64,000 bases of DNA from Neobacillus sp. PS3-34. GTDB taxonomy: Bacteria > Bacillota > Bacilli > Bacillales > Cytobacillaceae. The notes beneath the pieces were generated by a model. The model ran no database searches, was not told the DNA's origin, and saw only the letters and a list, made by a program, of their open reading frames with translations. The number at the start of each line of letters is the position of its first letter. Within the stretch, counting starts at the first letter, position 1. Shown here in pieces: positions 59,909-64,000 of this stretch. The stretch lies in assembly GCF_030915465.1 (NCBI RefSeq), contig NZ_CP133267.1, positions 2,324,501 through 2,388,500 of the forward strand, written 5' to 3'. The position numbers and the translations under genes are program-made.

Positions 59909-60385
59909 ATGGCGCAGGTTAAAACAAATGCAATGCGCATATTGGATGCCAAAAAGATTCCATATGAGCTGATTACATACGATAGCACGGATGGCAGGAT
60001 TGATGGAGTTTCAGTTGCGGAAAAAATCGGCAGGAAAACCGAGGAAGTATATAAAACGCTGGTCGCCCAGGGAGCGAGCAAAAATATTTATGTATTTGTC
60101 ATTCCCGTCGAAGCTGAACTTGACCTGAAAAAAGCGGCAAAAGCCGCAGGTGAAAAAAAGGTTGAGATGATACCCGTAAAGGATATTCAAAAATGGACAG
60201 GCTACATCCGCGGGGGCTGCTCACCAGTCGGCATGAAAAAGGAGTATAAAACCTTTATCGACCAAAGTGCAGCTCAATTAGAAGCAATCGTCGTCAGCGG
60301 CGGAAAGATTGGTGTGCAAATGGATGTGGCGGTGGCAGACATCCAAAAGATTACAACGGCAGAAATCATAGATTTGAAGAAATAA
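59909..60385 (+). CDS. ybaK: Cys-tRNA(Pro)/Cys-tRNA(Cys) deacylase YbaK
   Basis: This is a 158-residue YbaK/EbsC protein with Y-K-T-L-V-A-Q-G (Lys about 46), V-I-P-V-E-A-E-L-D-L-K-K-A, and the conserved G-Y-I-R-G-G-C-S-P-V-G segment. It removes wrongly attached Cys from tRNA-Pro. ATG 59909 follows GAAAGGATGAG. Frame intact; stands alone. Confidence 0.95.
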   Translation: MAQVKTNAMRILDAKKIPYELITYDSTDGRIDGVSVAEKIGRKTEEVYKTLVAQGASKNIYVFVIPVEAELDLKKAAKAAGEKKVEMIPVKDIQKWTGYIRGGCSPVGMKKEYKTFIDQSAAQLEAIVVSGGKIGVQMDVAVADIQKITTAEIIDLKK

Positions 60386-60495
60386 AAATTTTCATAAAAA
60401 GTACTGGCACTGGGCATTCACCCAATCAGGGACACTGCATATGATAGTGGAGGAAAAACAAATCTTTGCTATGTCACCTAAAAGGAGTGGTTTGA

Positions 60496-61616
60496 GTGGC
60501 AGGGAAAATTAGAAACTATTATGCAGGCGGGAATACAGTTCTTGGTTTTTACAGCTTGTTTGCATCGAATCTTGCAGGACTGGACCGGTTGTTTATTTTA
60601 AAAGGCGGCCTGGAACAGGAAAGTCGACGTTTATGAAGAAGGTTGGAAAGGATTGGGCGGACAGAGGTTTTGATATCGAATACTTACATTGTGCATCGGA
60701 TACCGATTCAATTGACGGTGTCATCATACCGGCTCTAAGTGTCGGAATTGTAGACGGAACAGCTCCGCATGTAATTGAACCGAGTGCACCCGGCGCAATT
60801 GAGGAATATGTCAACCTTGGTGAAGCATGGAACTCTGAGAGCCTTCAACAGCAAAAGGAGAATATCCTGAAAATCAACAATAAAATCAAGGATGCCTATC
60901 ATACTGCGTACGCCAAGTTTAATGAAGCATTAAAAATTCATGATGATTGGGAAAAAATTTATATTGGCAGCATGGATTTCGAGAAGGCTGATCAGCTGAC
61001 AAACAAGCTGGCAGAAAGCTTCTTTGGAAAAATGAAGCTGAATAAAAAATCCGATGTACGCCATCGTTTTCTTGGAGCCGCGACGCCTAATGGAGCAGTC
61101 GATTTTGTCCCTAATTTAACCGAAGACATTCCAAAAAGATATTTTATCAAAGGCCGCCCAGGCTCGGGCAAATCAACACTGCTGAAAAAACTTGCCGCCA
61201 GTGCCGAGGAAATCGGTATTGATGCAGAGGTGTACCATTGCGGTTTTGATCCGAGCAGCCTTGATATGGTCATTTTCCGTGAGCTTGGAATTGCTATCTT
61301 TGATAGCACGGCACCACATGAATATTTCCCAAGCCGTGACGGGGATGAAATAATCGATATGTATGAAACACTTATTGCGCCTGGAACAGATGAGATTTTT
61401 GCGGATGAAATTGAAAAAATCGCAATGCTTTATAAGAACAAAATGACAGAGGCAACTTCCTATTTATCACAGGCAAAATCCCTTCATGACGAATTGGAAG
61501 CGATTTATATAGACGCCATGGATTTCACCGTGGTAAATCGCATCCAGGGGAAAATTAGTGAAGAAATCCGCCAGCTCGCTGAGGCAAAAGGATATTTAAC
61601 GACCGTTAGGCACTAA
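60496..61616 (+). CDS. Double P-loop ATPase (PRK06851-like), one apparent frameshift
   Basis: The corrected product is 373 residues with two Walker A loops: G-G-P-G-T-G-K-S-T (about 40) and G-R-P-G-S-G-K-S-T (about 222), each followed by an H-C and a long helix with D-A-M-D-F or S-M-D-F. The halves are similar, so the gene looks like an internal duplication. Such YlxP/PRK06851-type nucleotide kinases-like proteins are common in Bacillus spores; function not known. GTG 60496 follows AAGGAGTGG. The break at 60605 (GCGGCC for GCGGGCC) hits the first Walker loop. Confidence 0.85.
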
Positions 61617-61628
61617 TGTGCAACAGAA

Positions 61629-61660
61629 CAATCCACTTCAGAGAGCTGAAGTGGATTGTT
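61629..61660 (+). terminator. Terminator of the double P-loop ATPase gene
   Basis: AATCCACTTCAG (61629-) pairs with CTGAAGTGGATT around AGAG; a short T-run follows. Confidence 0.85.
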
Positions 61661-61736
61661 TCATTATAAGGGGTTTTTCACCAAAATAGGCCATTTGAAT
61701 ACATTAGAAGGAAACCATTTTGAGGGGGAGTACCGA

Positions 61737-62272
61737 TTGGATTATAGATATTACCAGCATCTGCCCGAATTTCTTTTTGAAAACAATGCATGGCAGACAC
61801 CATACGGAGTACAACAGCAGGGATTAACAAGCTTCAGGCAGTTTCCGGGAGGCGGCCAGTTCCCTGGCGGGGGGCAATTCCCTGGCGGGGGGCAATTCCC
61901 TGGCGGGGGGCAATTCCCTGGCGGGGGGCAATTCCCTGGCGGAGGACAGTTCCCTGGCGGAGGACAGTTTCCGGGAAGCGGCGAATTCCCAGGAGGCGGA
62001 CATCCTGGTGGCCATCAGGCAGGAGGCCGCTGACTTCACCGCCGCCATCGGCCGTTCCACAGGAAGGCCCAGCTCTATTTGCTGTTGACCCTGGCGCAAT
62101 TAGACGATGCCTATATCGATTCACTTATGTTTGGCTGAATAATGGGAGGAATTTCTGGTTCTATCCAACCTTTTTGGGAAGGACATCAATTGCTGGATAT
62201 CGTTGGCGGAGATTTAGGTGGGAGTACTACGGAACTGATTTAAATAGAATCCGTTCATTCAGATGTCAGTAA
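61737..62272 (+). CDS. Gly/Pro-rich repeat protein, one apparent frameshift
   Basis: The corrected product is 178 residues. It starts L-D-Y-R-Y-Y-Q-H-L-P (TTG 61737 after GAGGGGGAG), then nine hexapeptide repeats Q-F-P-G-G-G (about 35-88), a P-rich link and a conserved-looking C-terminus with C-L-Y-R-F-T-Y-V-W, F-W-F-Y-P-T-F-L-G-R-T-S-I and G-Y-R-W. The break at 62028 (AGGCC for AGGGCC) restores G-G-P-L-T-S-P-P-P. The layout is that of Bacillus spore-surface or coat proteins, but the family is not recognised. TTG start chosen by the site. Confidence 0.75.
61839..62000 (+). repeat. 18-bp tandem repeat coding for QFPGGG
   Basis: Nine in-frame 18-base units. Units 2-5 are near identical (CARTTCCCTGGCGGGGGG) while the outer units use other codons (TTTCCGGGAGGC), so the core probably expanded recently. 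Copy number may vary among strains. Confidence 0.92.
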
Positions 62273-62344
62273 CAAGCAAACGGTTATAAGGGAGCCTTTT
62301 GGGGAAAATAATGTATATATTTATTTCACCAAGGAGGCGGCCGT

Positions 62345-62565
62345 ATGAAAAAAGAGAATGAAACAATCCAAGCGAATCTAGAGATCAATGAACAGCTGGA
62401 GGACGGGAAAGTACACGCTTCGGCTAAGGGCGAGACAGAAGCACAAAGTGCGAATCTGGAAATGCAGGATCGTTTTAGAGGTGAGAAAGAAAAGCCGCCG
62501 AAGGCGTGTCACCGGCGTTTGTGTATAATCCAGCTGTAGATTTAAATCCTGAGGACGAAAAATAA
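62345..62565 (+). CDS. Small acidic protein, one apparent frameshift
   Basis: The corrected product is 73 residues, hydrophilic and Glu-rich (M-K-K-E-N-E-T-I-Q-A-N; A-K-G-E-T-E-A-Q-S; G-E-K-E-K-P-P-K), ending V-Y-N-P-A-V-D-L-N-P-E-D-E-K. The break near 62507 (AAGGCG for AAGGGCG) restores the end. ATG 62345 follows AAGGAGG. Family not recognised. Confidence 0.7.
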
Positions 62566-62595
62566 AGCCGGCATAAATGCCGGCTTCTGTTTTAT
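62565..62595. terminator. Bidirectional terminator
   Basis: AAGCCGGCAT (62565-62574) pairs with ATGCCGGCTT (62577-62586). It lies between convergent genes. Confidence 0.85.
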
Positions 62596-63164
62596 TTCAA
62601 TATTTTTATTGTAACGGTTTTTCTTCCCCAATTAATGGCTTGCTTTTGGGATGGAAAGAAGATATCGATTACGTTTCCTTTAATCGCGCTTCCTTTGTCT
62701 GCAGCTATAGCATAGCCGTAACCCTCAACATATACCTTTGTGCCTAATTTGATGAATTTAGGATCAACAGAAATGACCTTTTGATTAGGGTTCTTCTTTA
62801 AGTTAATGCCTGTCGCTGTAATTCCTGAGCAGCTTTTGCAGTTCATTGTATAAGCAGATGCCTGAACCTTAAATTCTTTTACTACAGCTGGAGACTGCTT
62901 TTTAACAGCGGCCGTCTGTTTTTTAACTACTGTAGCGCTGGCTTTCACTAGCTTTACCGTTAATTTTTGGTTGATCTTAATTTTATCGGAAGCCAGGTGA
63001 TTCATTTGTTTTAATTGCGAAATTGAAATATGGTATGTTTTTGCGATTTTGTATAATGAATCGCCACTTTTAACTGTATATGTATTAGATGCTGCTAAAG
63101 CTCCGTTATTGAATCCAAATATGAAAAAGAAAGCTGTAGTTAGTGTGAGTAGTATTTTTTTCAA
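62592..63164 (-). CDS. LysM and 3D-domain wall protein (YocH-like)
   Basis: This is a 190-residue secreted protein: signal peptide (about 1-24, ending A-L-A-A), one LysM (Y-T-V-K-S-G-D-S-L-Y-K-I-A, about 29-72), K/A-rich link, and a C-terminal 3D domain with A-S-A-Y-T, G-I-T-A-T-G and D-P-K-F-I (about 105-190) including D-K-G. YocH-type proteins are WalR targets and cell-wall hydrolases or modulators. TTG 63164 follows AAGGAT. Upstream on the minus strand TGTAAC-N5-TAGTAA and TGTAAC-N5-TGTGCT resemble weak WalR boxes. Frame intact. Confidence 0.88.
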   Translation of the reverse strand: MKKILLTLTTAFFFIFGFNNGALAASNTYTVKSGDSLYKIAKTYHISISQLKQMNHLASDKIKINQKLTVKLVKASATVVKKQTAAVKKQSPAVVKEFKVQASAYTMNCKSCSGITATGINLKKNPNQKVISVDPKFIKLGTKVYVEGYGYAIAADKGSAIKGNVIDIFFPSQKQAINWGRKTVTIKILK

Positions 63165-63301
63165 ATCCTTAAACCCCTTTTCTATCAGTACTATTAAAAT
63201 AGCACACCAATGTTACAGTTATGTTTCAATAGTTTACTAGTTTTGTTACAAATTGTTTGATTATTGAAAAAAATTAACACAGCATTTTCATAGTAAAAAA
63301 A

Positions 63302-63342
63302 TAAAAGGACAAGCCCAATTTCTATCAAATCGGGCTTGTCCA
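63302..63342 (-). terminator. Terminator of the small hydrophilic gene
   Basis: On the minus strand GGACAAGCCCG pairs with GGGCTTGTCC and is followed by TTTTATTTTTT. Confidence 0.88.
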
Positions 63343-63359
63343 GTGTCTAAAGCTGGTTT

Positions 63360-63506
63360 TTACTTAGTCTTGCTGCGTTGGTCCTTATTGCGTTTGTTGC
63401 CTTTGCTATTGTCTCCGCTGATAAATTCATTCGCCAATTCTGCCTGGTAGTGCCCCTGCTGCGGTGCATTCTGATTTCCGCTACCTTTGTTAATCTTCTT
63501 GGTCAT
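63360..63506 (-). CDS. Small hydrophilic (spore-type?) protein
   Basis: This 48-residue protein begins M-T-K-K-I-N-K-G-S-G and has Y-Q-A-E-L-A-N-E and a basic tail ending R-S-K-T-K. ATG 63506 follows AGGAGATGTTGAA. Its length, composition and E-L-x-N-E segment recall minor small acid-soluble spore proteins such as SspO, but I cannot place it firmly. A terminator follows directly, which supports a real gene. Confidence 0.65.
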   Translation of the reverse strand: MTKKINKGSGNQNAPQQGHYQAELANEFISGDNSKGNKRNKDQRSKTK

Positions 63507-63648
63507 TTCAACATCTCCTTCCTACAGTCTAGTTTTAGTTTGCCAAGCTCTTTTTCAATTATTAATTTTTCAAGAAGTAGGAAGATGATGTCATTTTGTC
63601 GAAAGGGATGAAATGAACTTTTTAAAAAGAATAGGAAGTGGCCCAATA

Positions 63649-64000
63649 ATGAATGTCTTTTTGCAAAAAGCAGCTCCAACAGAAAAAAATATCCTGCGGA
63701 ATCTTTATTCCTTTTATCTGCATGACCTATCCGCTTATTCTGCTTCGCTGAAAACGAATTCAGAAGGCACGTTTGAATTTGATGCATTTGACCTAATATG
63801 GGAAAAGGAAGGGCTTACCCCTTATTTCATTAAATACAATGAAGAACTGGCGGGTTTTTTATTGCTGATTGAACCACCGCTTGCAAAAAGAGCGGATTAT
63901 TCCATCAACGACTTTTTCCTTTTTAACCAGTACCGCCGAAAAGGAATCGGAGAGGAAGCATTAAGAATTCTATGGGATGAGAAGCCGGGCAGCTACTATA
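63649..64000 (+). CDS. GNAT-family N-acetyltransferase, N-terminal part
   Basis: The frame runs off the window end after 117 residues. It has the GNAT acetyl-CoA motif Q-Y-R-R-K-G-I-G-E-E-A (about 94-104) after F-F-L-F-N, and an N-terminus F-L-Q-K-A-A-P-T-E-K-N. ATG 63649 is ten bases after AGGAAG; ATG 63613, in frame, is also possible. Substrate unknown. Confidence 0.8.
   Translation, partial: MNVFLQKAAPTEKNILRNLYSFYLHDLSAYSASLKTNSEGTFEFDAFDLIWEKEGLTPYFIKYNEELAGFLLLIEPPLAKRADYSINDFFLFNQYRRKGIGEEALRILWDEKPGSYY

Noticed and set aside
61824..62124. Reverse-strand proteins rich in R-E-L-P-P-A across the 18-bp repeats
   Set aside because: Open only because the tandem repeat has no stops in any frame; no ribosome site or homologous start, and the plus-strand gene explains it.
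63503..63787. 94-residue minus-strand protein
   Set aside because: It is antisense to the GNAT gene and overlaps the promoter of the small hydrophilic gene; no ribosome site.

Overview
The window is a chromosomal segment of a low-to-medium GC, spore-forming Gram-positive bacterium of the family Bacillaceae (Bacillus/Neobacillus/Mesobacillus-like). The evidence is the conserved origin-proximal block walR-walK-walH-walI-walJ-htrA-(CxxH/CxxC gene)-rlmH, AGGAGG-type ribosome sites, frequent TTG/GTG starts, many short hairpin-plus-T-run terminators, and Bacillus-type lipoproteins, proteases and intergenic repeats.

Layout. 1-8079: end of an M23 peptidase, then the WalRK cell-wall regulon operon, HtrA, a DnaA-box cluster and rlmH. 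8080-14600: accessory DNA bounded by three copies of the rlmH 3'-end sequence, resembling two back-to-back SCC-like insertions. It carries a BenE-type transporter with a LysR regulator, an SDR, a decayed gene, a cyclic-di-GMP-I riboswitch with a secreted coiled-coil protein, and an HD-GYP protein. 14600-20400: phnA-like gene, D,D-carboxypeptidase, serine beta-lactamase-like protein and a PQQ dehydrogenase with fused cytochrome c. 20400-23420: IS1182-type remnant, MITE-like repeat, and a plasmid-style parC-parM-parR segregation cassette. 23550-33480: MFS permease, ASCH protein, a cwlD/mrp scrap, small secreted protein, zinc metallopeptidase, pseudouridine synthase, sporulation-type histidine kinase, and a hydroxybutyrate uptake/oxidation pair with its LysR regulator. 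33660-45000: a GH70 GtfC-like glucanotransferase, peptidase E, MerR-methyltransferase fusion, two MFS permeases, a thermolysin-type protease and RlmI. 44810-51874: branched-chain (liv) and polar amino-acid ABC systems. 51990-64000: B12-radical SAM protein, SLH-anchored subtilisin, 21-bp phased repeat array, oligo-1,6-glucosidase with two cre-like sites, YbaK, a double P-loop ATPase, a Gly-rich protein, a LysM-3D wall protein and a partial GNAT.

Reading-frame quality. About 25 genes need about 40 one-base corrections to read through. Roughly 34 of these are loss of one G from a G-run immediately followed by C (mostly GGGCC read as GGCC). They include four in the essential gene walK and one in each of several ABC ATPases. 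I read them as a systematic consensus error, possibly linked to base modification, rather than decay. I therefore give these genes as full-length CDS with the break positions. True remnants (transposase, cwlD/mrp scrap, the gene at 12121) are marked pseudogene.

The observations most worth follow-up are the SCC-like rlmH insertion sites, the parMRC cassette on an origin-proximal chromosome segment, the 21-bp repeat array at 56854, the WalR-like triplet inside the DnaA-box cluster, the c-di-GMP riboswitch/HD-GYP neighbourhood, and the G-run error signature.
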